From ChocPot-Mid sp964511865 (GTDB lineage Bacteria; Bacteroidota; Ignavibacteria; Kapaibacteriales; UBA2268), in contig CAZEHW010000139.1 of NCBI GenBank assembly GCA_964511865.1, positions 1 to 9,152 of the forward strand: 9,152 nt of DNA, written 5' to 3'. Below are positions 1-6,137 of this stretch, in pieces (position 1 is the first letter of the stretch; each line of letters starts with the position of its first letter). The notes under the pieces were generated by a model, which was given only the letters and a program-made list of their open reading frames with translations, was not told where the DNA came from and made no database searches. The translations under genes were made by a program, and so were the position numbers.

Positions 1-71
1 TGAGCAGATTTGCACTTGCATATTTTGCTAATAATGGTATGAATAATGAATTTTCATTTCACAAGTACTAA
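1..71 (+). CDS. C-terminal fragment, probable ABC substrate-binding protein (partial)
   Basis: An open frame enters from the left edge (first whole codon at position 3) and stops at TAA 69-71. It gives about 22 residues, starting SRFALAYFANNG. It ends inside or just before the 5' end of the ABC ATPase gene. In importers of this type a substrate-binding protein gene often precedes the ATPase and permease, so position is the main argument. The fragment is too short to identify by sequence, and it could be chance. Upstream sequence would settle it. Confidence 0.35.
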   Translation, partial: SRFALAYFANNGMNNEFSFHKY

Positions 72-855
72 GATGAATAGATACATGCCTAAAGACATAT
101 TATTAGATTGTATTGATTTATCCAAATCATTTTGGATTAATAAAAAGGAATACAAAATATTTGAGAAATTCAATATGCAAATCGAATACGGTAAAGTTAC
201 GTGTATCTTAGGTCCAAGTGGTTGTGGAAAAACAACACTTTTAAATATTATATCTCAGATCGATAAAGATTTTAGCGGTAACTTGGAATTTAAAGATTCA
301 AATTTAAATGTTGGTTATCTGTTTCAGGAAGATTTGCTCTTACCTTGGTTTACTGCATATAAAAATGCTATTTTAGGTATTAGATTTCATAAAAATAATA
401 ATCACTATAGAAATAATATTGATCGTTTATTTAGTGCATTTGGTTTAGATGATTATAAAAATCATTATCCTAACGAATTATCAGGAGGTATGAAACAAAG
501 AATATCATTGATTAGAACTATTTCATCAATGCCTTCGCTCATTTTATTAGATGAACCTTTTACTGCTCTTGATTTACATCAAAAACTACTGATAGAAAAA
601 CTTATCATTAATGAAAAAATAAAAAATCAACAAACATTAGTATTTATAACTCATGACATAGAGCAAGCCATAGCTTTAGGAGATAGGGTTGTGATTATTA
701 ATGGAAGCCCAGCAAAAATTATTCATGATGAACAAATAAAATTCTTAACTGATAGTGCTGGACGAGATTCAATTAAAGTACGTCAAGATTCTAAATTCTC
801 AACATATTTTAAATCAATTTATAGTGTATTTAATAATGGTCAAAAAGAAGCATAA
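46..855 (+). CDS. ABC transporter ATP-binding protein, nitrate/sulfonate/taurine (SsuB/TauB-like) type
   Basis: This is the ATPase subunit of an importer that energises uptake of a small solute on the cytoplasmic face of the membrane. All nucleotide-binding motifs are present: Walker A GPSGCGKTT (residues 56-64), Q-loop Q94 in FQED, signature LSGGM (145-149), Walker B LILLDEPF (166-172 region), D-loop ALD and switch histidine H203. The length (269 aa) is normal for the SsuB/TauB/ThiZ-like group, and the partner permease matches that group. The substrate cannot be read from the sequence. The start is uncertain: ATGs at 46, 73 and 85 are in frame and none has a clear SD. The ones at 73 and 85 would avoid or reduce overlap with the preceding frame, and 85 fits the usual short lead before the first beta-strand. 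The 3' end overlaps the permease gene by 20 bp, so the two are probably translationally coupled. Confidence 0.93.
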   Translation: MNFHFTSTKMNRYMPKDILLDCIDLSKSFWINKKEYKIFEKFNMQIEYGKVTCILGPSGCGKTTLLNIISQIDKDFSGNLEFKDSNLNVGYLFQEDLLLPWFTAYKNAILGIRFHKNNNHYRNNIDRLFSAFGLDDYKNHYPNELSGGMKQRISLIRTISSMPSLILLDEPFTALDLHQKLLIEKLIINEKIKNQQTLVFITHDIEQAIALGDRVVIINGSPAKIIHDEQIKFLTDSAGRDSIKVRQDSKFSTYFKSIYSVFNNGQKEA

Positions 856-1591
856 TATCATACAGGCTTTAATAATAATTATTTTTTTATTAATGTGGGA
901 ATATTTTGTTAAAGATTCTACAAGGTTACAATTTCTTTATGGATCACCCAGCTTAATTTATAAATCATTTATCGAAAGTTGGCAGAATAATAATATATAT
1001 ATTGATCTTATTTATACTTTTTCAACGACTATGTCTGGTTTCCTTATTGGAAATATCACTGGTATAACAATAGGTCTTGCATTAGTATATTCCCCCTTAT
1101 TGTCTAAAGTATCAAAGCCATTTATTATTGCTCTAGGAGCAATTCCAATTTTTTCAATTGCTCCAATGATGATCATTTGGTTTGGAACAGGTTTCATAGC
1201 AAAAGTATATATGGTTATATTTTCTACATTTTTAATTACAACATTACAAGCTTATACAGGTGCTGTCAGTGTCGATAAAAAATATAAGAATTTGTTCAAT
1301 TCCCTTAATGCAAAGGACAAGCATTACTTTCTTTATGTACAGATTCCAAATTCAATAATATGGGTTTTTGCCTCTTTTAAAATTACAATCGGATTTGCTC
1401 TTTTGGGAGCCTTTATTGGTGAATTTATATCATCTGATAAAGGTTTAGGACATTTGATAATTAAATATGGAAGTCTTTACAATATTCCTATGGTTTTTGT
1501 AGGTTTATTACATATTATTGGCATAGCATTAATTTTAAACTTATTAATAGGACTACTTGAAAAACGAATAATAAAATGGAAACTACAATAA
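836..1591 (+). CDS. ABC transporter permease, SsuC/TauC-like (BPD_transp_1)
   Basis: This is the membrane-spanning subunit that pairs with the preceding ATPase. The start at ATG 836 (MVKKKHNIIQ) gives 251 residues, typical for the family. A GTG start at 755 would extend the protein 27 residues into the ATPase gene with non-membrane sequence, so I reject it. Hydrophobic segments lie near residues 7-25, 61-84, 95-145 (two to three helices), 182-205 and 218-243. The cytoplasmic EAA-type coupling loop is at about FNSLNAKDKHYFLYVQIPNS, with the conserved IP ending. The loop that follows, FALLGAFIGEF, is typical of the nitrate/sulfonate/taurine permeases. No SD is visible, and the overlap with the ATPase stop suggests coupling. 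No clear terminator follows the stop. Confidence 0.93.
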   Translation: MVKKKHNIIQALIIIIFLLMWEYFVKDSTRLQFLYGSPSLIYKSFIESWQNNNIYIDLIYTFSTTMSGFLIGNITGITIGLALVYSPLLSKVSKPFIIALGAIPIFSIAPMMIIWFGTGFIAKVYMVIFSTFLITTLQAYTGAVSVDKKYKNLFNSLNAKDKHYFLYVQIPNSIIWVFASFKITIGFALLGAFIGEFISSDKGLGHLIIKYGSLYNIPMVFVGLLHIIGIALILNLLIGLLEKRIIKWKLQ

Positions 1592-1654
1592 TATTTAAGA
1601 TTCCACCTAATAAGCAAATATAAAAGAAAATAACAAATTAAGTTTATTCACAAG

Positions 1655-1936
1655 CTATTTGAATTGAATTATTATTTCTTTAAGATCATTTTCAGTAAGT
1701 GTAATATATGGTCTTGCAGGAATCTGAATAACAGGTTTCAACTCTTTCTTTTTAGTTAGAGCCATCGCTTTCCAAGAAACCTGACCAGTCTCATAGAATT
1801 TAGCCCCAAAGAATTTTCTCCTATTGAGGGTTATTGGAATGTTAGGATTAACAGTGCCACCAAATTGATGAATTGCTCCATAAGGAAAATTTGCAATAAT
1901 AATAAAAGAGGATTTGCCTTCAGGTCTTGTACCCCT
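1655..1936 (-). pseudogene. Remnant of phage virion morphogenesis protein (Mu gpG-like), C-terminal part
   Basis: Read on the minus strand, this frame stays open for 93 codons from just after a TGA (1937-1939) to the TAG at 1655-1657. It carries two hallmarks of the phage virion morphogenesis / tail-completion family (Phage_tail_S, gpG of Mu-like phages). The first is a tract ending FPYGAIHQFGG, matching the family's YAAIHQFGG. The second, near the C-terminus, is IPARPYITLT, matching IPARPF(L/I)G. The final residues NDLKEI also fit. No start codon or N-terminal half is present in frame: upstream codons run into the TGA, and an alternative frame (beginning at ATG 1984-1986) crosses the junction, as after a frameshift or deletion. 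The intact family is usually about 140-180 residues, so roughly half is missing. No other phage gene is recognisable nearby. I infer a decayed prophage relic. The family call is firm on motifs, but was not checked by search. Confidence 0.72.
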
Positions 1937-2391
1937 TCAGAATTAATTCTAACAAAATGGCATAAAAATACTTGGTCGTTATTCATATACAAAATTATTT
2001 ATAGGATATAATTACTAATAGTTAAAATAATCTGAAAAGTGTAGAAAGTGATATTGGTGAATTATAGTCAAAAGTAAAGTAAAAGAATATTTCACTCTTG
2101 AACTGTCTCAAAATGTTCGCTAACCACGATACCGTATGTCAGGTTGAACATAAACAAACATTTAATACTTTATTTCATATTCAAGAAAAATGTTTCATAC
2201 AAACGAAATGGTAAGACAAACTTGTATTTACCAATGTCATTGTAATAGATTACAAATTGAATTTGATAAAAATTATTTCCGCATCTCAATGGCGACCCTC
2301 ATTTTTATACACCCTATGAACCCGATTAAGTTTGATACCATGCAAAAATATCCGGCAAAGATTTTTACATTTTTTTGAAATCCGAATAAGT
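1937..2391. other. Gene-poor stretch between phage remnant and minus-strand operon
   Basis: About 455 bp with no coding region I can support. A 62-codon plus-strand frame at 2190-2378 begins MFHTNEM but has no SD, low-complexity composition and no recognisable motif. Several minus-strand frames are open for 30-50 codons without family resemblance. Two loosely similar 17-18-bp sequences (2322-2338 and 2383-2400) lie near the end of the operon. No rho-independent terminator is visible after the last operon gene at 2392. The stretch may contain decayed sequence belonging with the phage remnant. Confidence 0.5.
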
Positions 2392-2913
2392 TCAATTATC
2401 ACTGCTATCGCAATAAATTGCCAAAATATCCGAATAGCATTTCACGTTTGAATGTGCCTTATTCTTTAGACTTGTAAACCATTCAGCATCTTTCATATAC
2501 TCAAGGACTGAACCAGCCAGACACGAATAGTCCGCACTACAATTAGCCAATGATTCACTTTGTTTAAACAATTGCCGGGCAAATTCTAAATCGCCAAGAT
2601 GACGAACTATTGCATCGGCAATACGTTGGTAAACAAAACAAATTGAAAGTTGAAAATCGTATTCTTCAACTTCATCATCACTTTCGTTTTTTTTCAGAGC
2701 AACAGAACTATCAACTCCACCATTGCAGTATTTATCTTGGTTATTATCAATAAATTCTATAACATCAACAATTACTTTTCTGACATTTTCTTTATTTATA
2801 AAGCTACCCGAAAAGAACCCTGCTATCATGTCTGTCAAGTTTTCTTCGGGTGTTTGTTCAGCAGGATTGACTCTGACATACCATGTCCCGTCAGGAAGCT
2901 GTTTTCTCATCAT
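2392..2913 (-). CDS. Hypothetical protein with tandem helical repeats (TPR/Sel1-like)
   Basis: This is the last gene of the minus-strand operon, 173 residues, starting MMRKQLPDGTWYVRV. The second half carries two helical repeat units of about 34-35 residues. The first begins near residue 98 (IADAIVRHLGDLEFARQLFK) and the second near 132 (LAGSVLEYMKDAEWFTSLKN). Each has the layout 'LA..I...LGD.E.AR.L...AE' seen in tandem arrays of TPR/Sel1-like repeats in bacterial hypothetical proteins. Such repeats usually bind proteins. Residues 76-86 are very acidic. No signal peptide or membrane segment is seen, so it is probably cytoplasmic. The gene starts 11 bp after the previous stop. Two consecutive ATGs (2913 and 2910) compete: an AAGG directly abuts the first, and a GAG lies 6 nt upstream of it. 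The function is unknown. An immunity or adaptor role is inference from the operon only. Confidence 0.8.
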   Translation of the reverse strand: MMRKQLPDGTWYVRVNPAEQTPEENLTDMIAGFFSGSFINKENVRKVIVDVIEFIDNNQDKYCNGGVDSSVALKKNESDDEVEEYDFQLSICFVYQRIADAIVRHLGDLEFARQLFKQSESLANCSADYSCLAGSVLEYMKDAEWFTSLKNKAHSNVKCYSDILAIYCDSSDN

Positions 2914-2924
2914 CCTTGTCTCAA

Positions 2925-3569
2925 TTAAATTGTCTTATAATATTTTAACTCAAAAACTATTGTATTTTTCTCATTACATTCTTTTTCATAATACGATTTT
3001 ACCCATTCGTATTCAAAATCATCAATGGAACTTATTATTTCCATACAATTATCAAAGTTGCCTAAATTCCTATTTATTTCTGCCATCATTAATTTTTGTT
3101 CGTCATCATTGTCATCCAGTAAATCTAATAATCTGTGAATATTGTCATCCCAAAGTATTTTGTCATTTTCAGAATTAAAAAGTTCTTTTTCGTTTCGGAC
3201 TCTATCATTAAAACCCCACCATATTTTTTGTCTTATATAAAGTTCATTTTCCTTGTATTTGCTTAATTTATTTTCTAATGCCGTGAAATAATCATCAAAG
3301 GACAGAAATTTAGCAAATTCAACATCCTTAAACAGACTATTAAAATCAGACCATCTATAGTCTCCAATAAGTAGTTCTTTACTAAGCCAAAATATTTCAT
3401 TGCATTTTATGCATTTAGTTAGAATAGGAAATTCTGTTTGAAAGCGACCAATTTGCTTACCATCGGAATATATTTTTACTCCGAATGAATTTCCAGATTT
3501 AAGACTGTTATTCGCAACCAAGTTTTCACATTTAGGACATTTGTAAACATAAACATTGCCCAATTGCAT
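2925..3569 (-). CDS. Hypothetical protein with N-terminal zinc ribbon and helical C-terminus
   Basis: The 214-residue protein has four cysteines in two CxxC pairs, C11/C14 (YKCPKCEN) and C53/C56 (TKCIKCNEIFW). They are separated by 38 residues of beta-like sequence, a convincing zinc-ribbon arrangement. The middle is rich in aromatic and acidic residues. The C-terminal part (about 156-200, with LMMAEINRNLGNFDNCMEII) reads like a TPR-type helix pair. I have the impression of a recurrent family of uncharacterised zinc-ribbon proteins with this layout, but know no name for it. An AGGAGA SD (3576-3581) sits 6 nt before the ATG, and the previous gene ends 17 bp upstream, so it belongs to the operon. 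There is no signal peptide or TM segment. It could be a cytoplasmic immunity or regulatory protein, and DNA/RNA binding by the ribbon is possible but not shown. Confidence 0.82.
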   Translation of the reverse strand: MQLGNVYVYKCPKCENLVANNSLKSGNSFGVKIYSDGKQIGRFQTEFPILTKCIKCNEIFWLSKELLIGDYRWSDFNSLFKDVEFAKFLSFDDYFTALENKLSKYKENELYIRQKIWWGFNDRVRNEKELFNSENDKILWDDNIHRLLDLLDDNDDEQKLMMAEINRNLGNFDNCMEIISSIDDFEYEWVKSYYEKECNEKNTIVFELKYYKTI

Positions 3570-3586
3570 TTTTGTTCTCCTATTTA

Positions 3587-4237
3587 TTATTGAATTACTG
3601 TTATTATTTCTTTTGTTTCTATACCATCCATATCAAAAAAATGATCTACAAAGCTGTAATTGTAAGTTGGTTCATTACCTTTGTTATACTTTGGATCACG
3701 TATCTCTTTGTCCATTTTAAAAAAATTAAGACGTTCAATTATTACTTTCAGAAATTCTGTTATTGATGCTTCAACAGGCTTTCTAATAAAATAATAATGC
3801 ATGTTATCCTTATCTTCCTCAATATTGTATTCGCCATAATAGGCTGTGCTTTCATCGGAATATTCTAACATCATATAATATGGCAATAAAGTGTTATATT
3901 CATTTATGGGCCAACCAACTCCTAAACAAATGTAATATGCTTCACCAACATTATTTGGTTTAGGAAGTTCAATAAAAAAAATCACACAGTCGCTAAAAAA
4001 CAAACATTCATCTTCCTTGATTATATGGTATTTGATATTCCAATTGTGTTTAAGAATACTATGTTTATCTACTTCATCAACCTTTAATCCGCCAGAACTT
4101 CTGTCCCATAGCTCATTTAATATATTTACTTTTTCCTCATCAGATGCTATGAAAAAATCATAAGACTTTTCAAAGAAATAATCTCTGAAAAGCAAGTGCG
4201 AGAACATGATGTTTTGTGAATTTTTTAATGTTGCCAT
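3587..4237 (-). CDS. Hypothetical protein, soluble, acidic; possible immunity-type
   Basis: I do not recognise this 216-residue protein. It starts MATLKNSQNIMFSHLLFRDY and is rich in aromatic and acidic residues (for example LEYSDESTAYYGEYNIEEDK). It has no signal peptide, no long hydrophobic helix and no cysteine cluster. The composition, mixed alpha/beta appearance and place among other unknown genes downstream of a nuclease-type toxin are common for immunity proteins, but that is inference from context. Start choice: the ATG at 4235-4237 has an AAGGT 6 nt upstream (4244-4248) and a second purine-rich AAAGG behind it. A second ATG at codon 11 has no better site. It follows the small 60-codon frame by 21 bp and precedes the zinc-ribbon gene by 17 bp. 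Confidence 0.8.
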   Translation of the reverse strand: MATLKNSQNIMFSHLLFRDYFFEKSYDFFIASDEEKVNILNELWDRSSGGLKVDEVDKHSILKHNWNIKYHIIKEDECLFFSDCVIFFIELPKPNNVGEAYYICLGVGWPINEYNTLLPYYMMLEYSDESTAYYGEYNIEEDKDNMHYYFIRKPVEASITEFLKVIIERLNFFKMDKEIRDPKYNKGNEPTYNYSFVDHFFDMDGIETKEIITVIQ

Positions 4238-4258
4238 TTTATTACCTTTTCCTTTCTG

Positions 4259-4441
4259 TTATTTATTCTTACTTGCTGCTTCTTTGGTGTCCGGCAAATA
4301 CAAAATACTCGGAACAGTTTCGAGGTACTTTTCTAAACAAGTGTATATTTTGTTATAAATCATAATAATTAAACTCCAATATTTTGATAAAAATATATCA
4401 TTCAATAGTAACCCTAACAATTCAAGTATTTGAGATTTCAT
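4259..4441 (-). CDS. Small hypothetical ORF, 60 codons (doubtful)
   Basis: A 60-residue frame lies between the membrane protein gene and the 216-residue gene on the same strand, with gaps of 59 and 21 bp. It begins MKSQILELLGLLLNDIFLSK and ends with a charged tail (TKEAASKNK). The first 40 residues look helical and amphipathic. Unlike all other operon members except the last, it has no SD: the bases before the ATG are ATACTACATA, and an in-frame TGA lies 9 nt upstream. It could be a real small protein, a truncated remnant of a larger one, or chance in AT-rich DNA. Its fit into an otherwise compact operon is the only positive argument. Confidence 0.35.
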   Translation of the reverse strand: MKSQILELLGLLLNDIFLSKYWSLIIMIYNKIYTCLEKYLETVPSILYLPDTKEAASKNK

Positions 4442-4500
4442 TATGTAGTATCATTTGAAAATAAATTAATAAACAAAGACTACTGAATTTCATCCCTTTA

Positions 4501-5073
4501 TTAATCATCAATACCAACCTCAAATTTATCTTCAATAAAGCCGATAATTTGAATTACTATATAAAGTATTATAATAGGTATAATGAAATTTAATATGACC
4601 ACCTGATCGATAAAAAAATGCATGTACAAAAAGATTGAAATACACAATAACAAATCGACCAAATATGGTATAAATTTTAAATTCTTGAAAGGAAGAAATG
4701 CTATTACATAAAACATTGTATAACTGGTGATACCAGCAAGCCACAAGCTAAAATCATCAACAAACATTATCCAACCAAAGTATTCAAAAACAAAGTAAAG
4801 ACCAATAATAGCTAGACAGCTTAAGATAGCGACAAAGATATATAAATATCCATTCTTAATCATTTTTTTTATCCATTGAATTATGGTAATTAAAGAAGCT
4901 ATGAATATACCTATTACAAAATAGATATTTCCATAGCGTGAAAGTAATTGAAAAAAACTATTGTTTTCAACGATTCTAAAACTTTCGTTTGTAATTGACT
5001 TATCATCAACACAGCTAACAGTAATTAAAGTTAGCATGAAAAATAACATAATATTTAGAGTTCTGCTTTTCAT
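4501..5073 (-). CDS. Multi-pass membrane protein of unknown family, partner of the upstream nuclease gene
   Basis: The 190-residue protein has an N-terminal hydrophobic stretch ending ITVSC-VDD (C21). This resembles a lipoprotein signal, though T rather than L/V sits at position -3. About five membrane helices follow, near residues 49-68, 76-97, 108-128, 135-155 and 158-180, with short charged loops (KKMIKNG). A brief acidic tail ends the protein. Its ATG overlaps the stop of the nuclease gene as ATGA, and a perfect AGGAGGTG lies inside the end of that gene (5078-5085). The two are therefore almost certainly translated together. Coupling to an exported nuclease suggests a membrane immunity protein, an export aid or an anchor. 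No family is recognised, so none of these can be asserted. The lipobox call is weak, and a plain first TM helix is the alternative. Confidence 0.82.
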   Translation of the reverse strand: MKSRTLNIMLFFMLTLITVSCVDDKSITNESFRIVENNSFFQLLSRYGNIYFVIGIFIASLITIIQWIKKMIKNGYLYIFVAILSCLAIIGLYFVFEYFGWIMFVDDFSLWLAGITSYTMFYVIAFLPFKNLKFIPYLVDLLLCISIFLYMHFFIDQVVILNFIIPIIILYIVIQIIGFIEDKFEVGIDD

Positions 5074-5801
5074 TGTACACCTCCTTTTTTTATTTCGTTT
5101 AAAGTTTTAATTAGAACTTTATCCTTCTCCCAACTCCATTTAGGTTTATTAGTGGTATAATTTGCATTTTTATCCATTACCCAAACTTCAGTTTTACCAG
5201 TTGTTAAATCATAATTCCATAATTGTTTTTCTATGCTTTTAGGATTTTTCTCATAATAACTTTTTAACATTAATCCTGTATTCCTTGTTCTTTGATTTTT
5301 ATTATTAATCATTTCATTAATTTTGCTTTTTACCCAAGCATCGGACAACTGTTTATTACCTCTTTTGTCCACAGATAATTGTGAAAAGTTGGTTTTATTC
5401 TCTACAATAAGTATTTCAATTTTTCCGTTCTTCTTTCTTATATAAACACCATCAATTCCGTGTATAGATGTTGTTTTTGACCTTAACTTTGTATAACCCA
5501 TTGCTGTTAATCGTAAGGCAGTAGACCGATCACCTATCCTCCCCATGATATGTTTATTGGCTATTTTAATTTTACCAACTATTGTTTCAAGTTCGGAGGA
5601 AGTTTTTTTACTTTTTTCTATTAATTCTTTAGGTACAGGCTCATTTCCTTTTTTGACTTCATGCTTTAAGTCAGTCTCTTGCTTTAGGTTGATATTTTCA
5701 ACTTGTTTTGGTTTTATTGAATTTTTAGCTATATTTTTTGCTGATAAACCAAGTATCAAAAAGCTAAATAATACAAATAATACCGATATTTTTTTTAACA
5801 T
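5070..5801 (-). CDS. Exported PD-(D/E)XK nuclease-domain protein, polymorphic-toxin type
   Basis: This is the first gene of the minus-strand operon. The chosen start is ATG 5801: GAGGTGT (5805-5811) sits just upstream with proper spacing, while the longer TTG start at 5813 would place that SD inside the gene. The protein has 243 residues. Residues 1-21 form a Sec signal peptide (KK, a hydrophobic core of about 16, then LGLSA before KN). A Lys/Glu-rich linker covers about 22-75. Residues 85-230 hold a restriction-endonuclease-like fold: GRIGDRSTALRL helix (D91 where relatives often have E), GIDGVY with D117, IEILIVENK with E134 and K136 (the ExK motif), then KQLSDAW at 150-156. The order 'GIDGVY - IVExK - QxSDxW' is known from C-terminal nuclease domains of polymorphic toxins and predicts DNA (or RNA) cleavage. 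The domain usually caps a large secreted protein, whereas here it stands alone behind a short signal and linker. A toxin role is inference, and an exported scavenging nuclease is the alternative. Confidence 0.82.
   Translation of the reverse strand: MLKKISVLFVLFSFLILGLSAKNIAKNSIKPKQVENINLKQETDLKHEVKKGNEPVPKELIEKSKKTSSELETIVGKIKIANKHIMGRIGDRSTALRLTAMGYTKLRSKTTSIHGIDGVYIRKKNGKIEILIVENKTNFSQLSVDKRGNKQLSDAWVKSKINEMINNKNQRTRNTGLMLKSYYEKNPKSIEKQLWNYDLTTGKTEVWVMDKNANYTTNKPKWSWEKDKVLIKTLNEIKKGGVQ
5078..5085 (-). promoter_or_regulatory. Perfect Shine-Dalgarno for the membrane protein gene, inside the nuclease gene end
   Basis: On the minus strand AGGAGGTG stands 4 nt before the ATG (6 nt from its GGAGG core). 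It encodes the last Gly-Gly-Val of the upstream protein. Together with the ATGA overlap this indicates reinitiation coupling. Confidence 0.75.
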
Positions 5802-5804
5802 GAT

Positions 5805-5811
5805 ACACCTC
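5805..5811 (-). promoter_or_regulatory. Shine-Dalgarno deciding the start of the nuclease gene
   Basis: GAGGTGT on the minus strand ends 3 nt before ATG 5801, with its GAGG core 6 nt away. It fixes the start at 5801 and excludes the upstream TTG. Confidence 0.6.
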
Positions 5812-5826
5812 AACTAATTTATAAAT

Positions 5827-5915
5827 AAAAAGGGCATTTTCACAATTTGCTCTAAGTTGAGGTATCGCTAAATACCTTGAACAGCACAAACGGAAAACGC
5901 CCCATTATCGGGGCG
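5827..5915 (-). promoter_or_regulatory. Possible attenuator leader with two exclusive hairpins before the nuclease operon
   Basis: In the minus-strand transcript, CGCCCC (5915-5910) pairs with GGGGCG (5903-5898) around a 6-nt loop. Alternatively GGGCGTTTTC (5902-5893) pairs with GAAAATGCCC (5841-5832), which is followed at once by a run of five U (5831-5827). The two use the same GGGC and exclude each other, as in terminator/antiterminator leaders. One pair of the second stem is G-U in the minus transcript but would be A-C in the plus transcript, which favours function in the minus RNA. A third hairpin (AGGTAT / ATACCT, 5860-5877) lies in the long loop. The loop of about 50 nt is large for an intrinsic terminator, so this stays tentative. 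Confidence 0.35.
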
Positions 5916-5964
5916 AGTCCATTATAGTTCTGTTCAATTCAAAATTAGCGATTTTCAACTTAGA
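5851..5964. repeat. 114-bp nested imperfect palindrome
   Basis: Four perfect inverted arm pairs are nested around one centre: TCTAAGTTGA / TCAACTTAGA (5851-5860, 5955-5964), ATCGCTAA / TTAGCGAT (5864-5871, 5945-5952), TTGAACAG / CTGTTCAA (5877-5884, 5930-5937) and CGCCCC / GGGGCG (5898-5903, 5910-5915) with a 6-nt loop. Spacers on the two sides are 3/2, 5/7 and 13/14 nt, so the two 57-nt halves match almost exactly. That gives 32 paired positions. The arrangement is like recombination hairpins or a folded regulatory RNA. No integron attC core (RYYYAAC left, GTTRRRY right) is found in either orientation. Confidence 0.75.
5921..5926 (-). promoter_or_regulatory. Candidate -10 box for the nuclease operon
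   Basis: TATAAT on the minus strand lies inside the right half of the palindrome, about 120 nt before the nuclease start. Transcription would begin near 5914, at the edge of the central GC hairpin. No good -35 hexamer lies 16-18 bp upstream, so the call rests on the -10 match and position only. Confidence 0.3.
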
Positions 5965-5966
5965 AC

Positions 5967-5990
5967 GATAATAAGACCACGCTTATAATC
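5967..5990. repeat. Hairpin directly beside the long palindrome
   Basis: GATAATAAG (5967-5975) and CTTATAATC (5982-5990) pair at 8 of 9 positions around the loop ACCACG. It starts 3 bp after the 114-bp palindrome. On the plus strand a TATATTTTAA follows, which is weakly terminator-like, but no plus-strand gene ends nearby. Confidence 0.5.
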
Positions 5991-6137
5991 TATATTTTAA
6001 CCTAAAATTTCAATAACTTACATTATTTCTCGAATTAATTTTACAATACAACAAATTTACAAAAAATATTTTATTCATGTGAAAAAAAAAATAAATTGGA
6101 TGAAAAATAATTTTCGGACTGAAAACAGTGTGAGAAG

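Noticed and set aside
755..835. Longer start (GTG 755) for the ABC permease
   Set aside because: It would add 27 residues overlapping the ATPase gene by 101 bp. ATG 836 gives the usual permease length and N-terminal helix.
2096..2160. Possible attC-like or regulatory element around TTCGCTAACC...GGTTGAAC
   Set aside because: GTTGAAC fits the right-hand core, but no matching left core (GTTCAAC) lies at a suitable distance, and no convincing stem forms.
2190..2378. 62-codon plus-strand frame
   Set aside because: It has no SD, no family resemblance, composition typical of spacer, and lies isolated in a decayed region.
2650..3178. Plus-strand frames antisense to the minus-strand operon
   Set aside because: They are opposite-strand shadows of the repeat-protein and zinc-ribbon genes, which have better start sites and coherent protein sequence.
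5851..5964. Integron attC site
   Set aside because: The folded architecture and size fit, but no RYYYAAC core lies on the left with GTTRRRY on the right in either orientation, and the nearby operon genes are not separated by similar sites.
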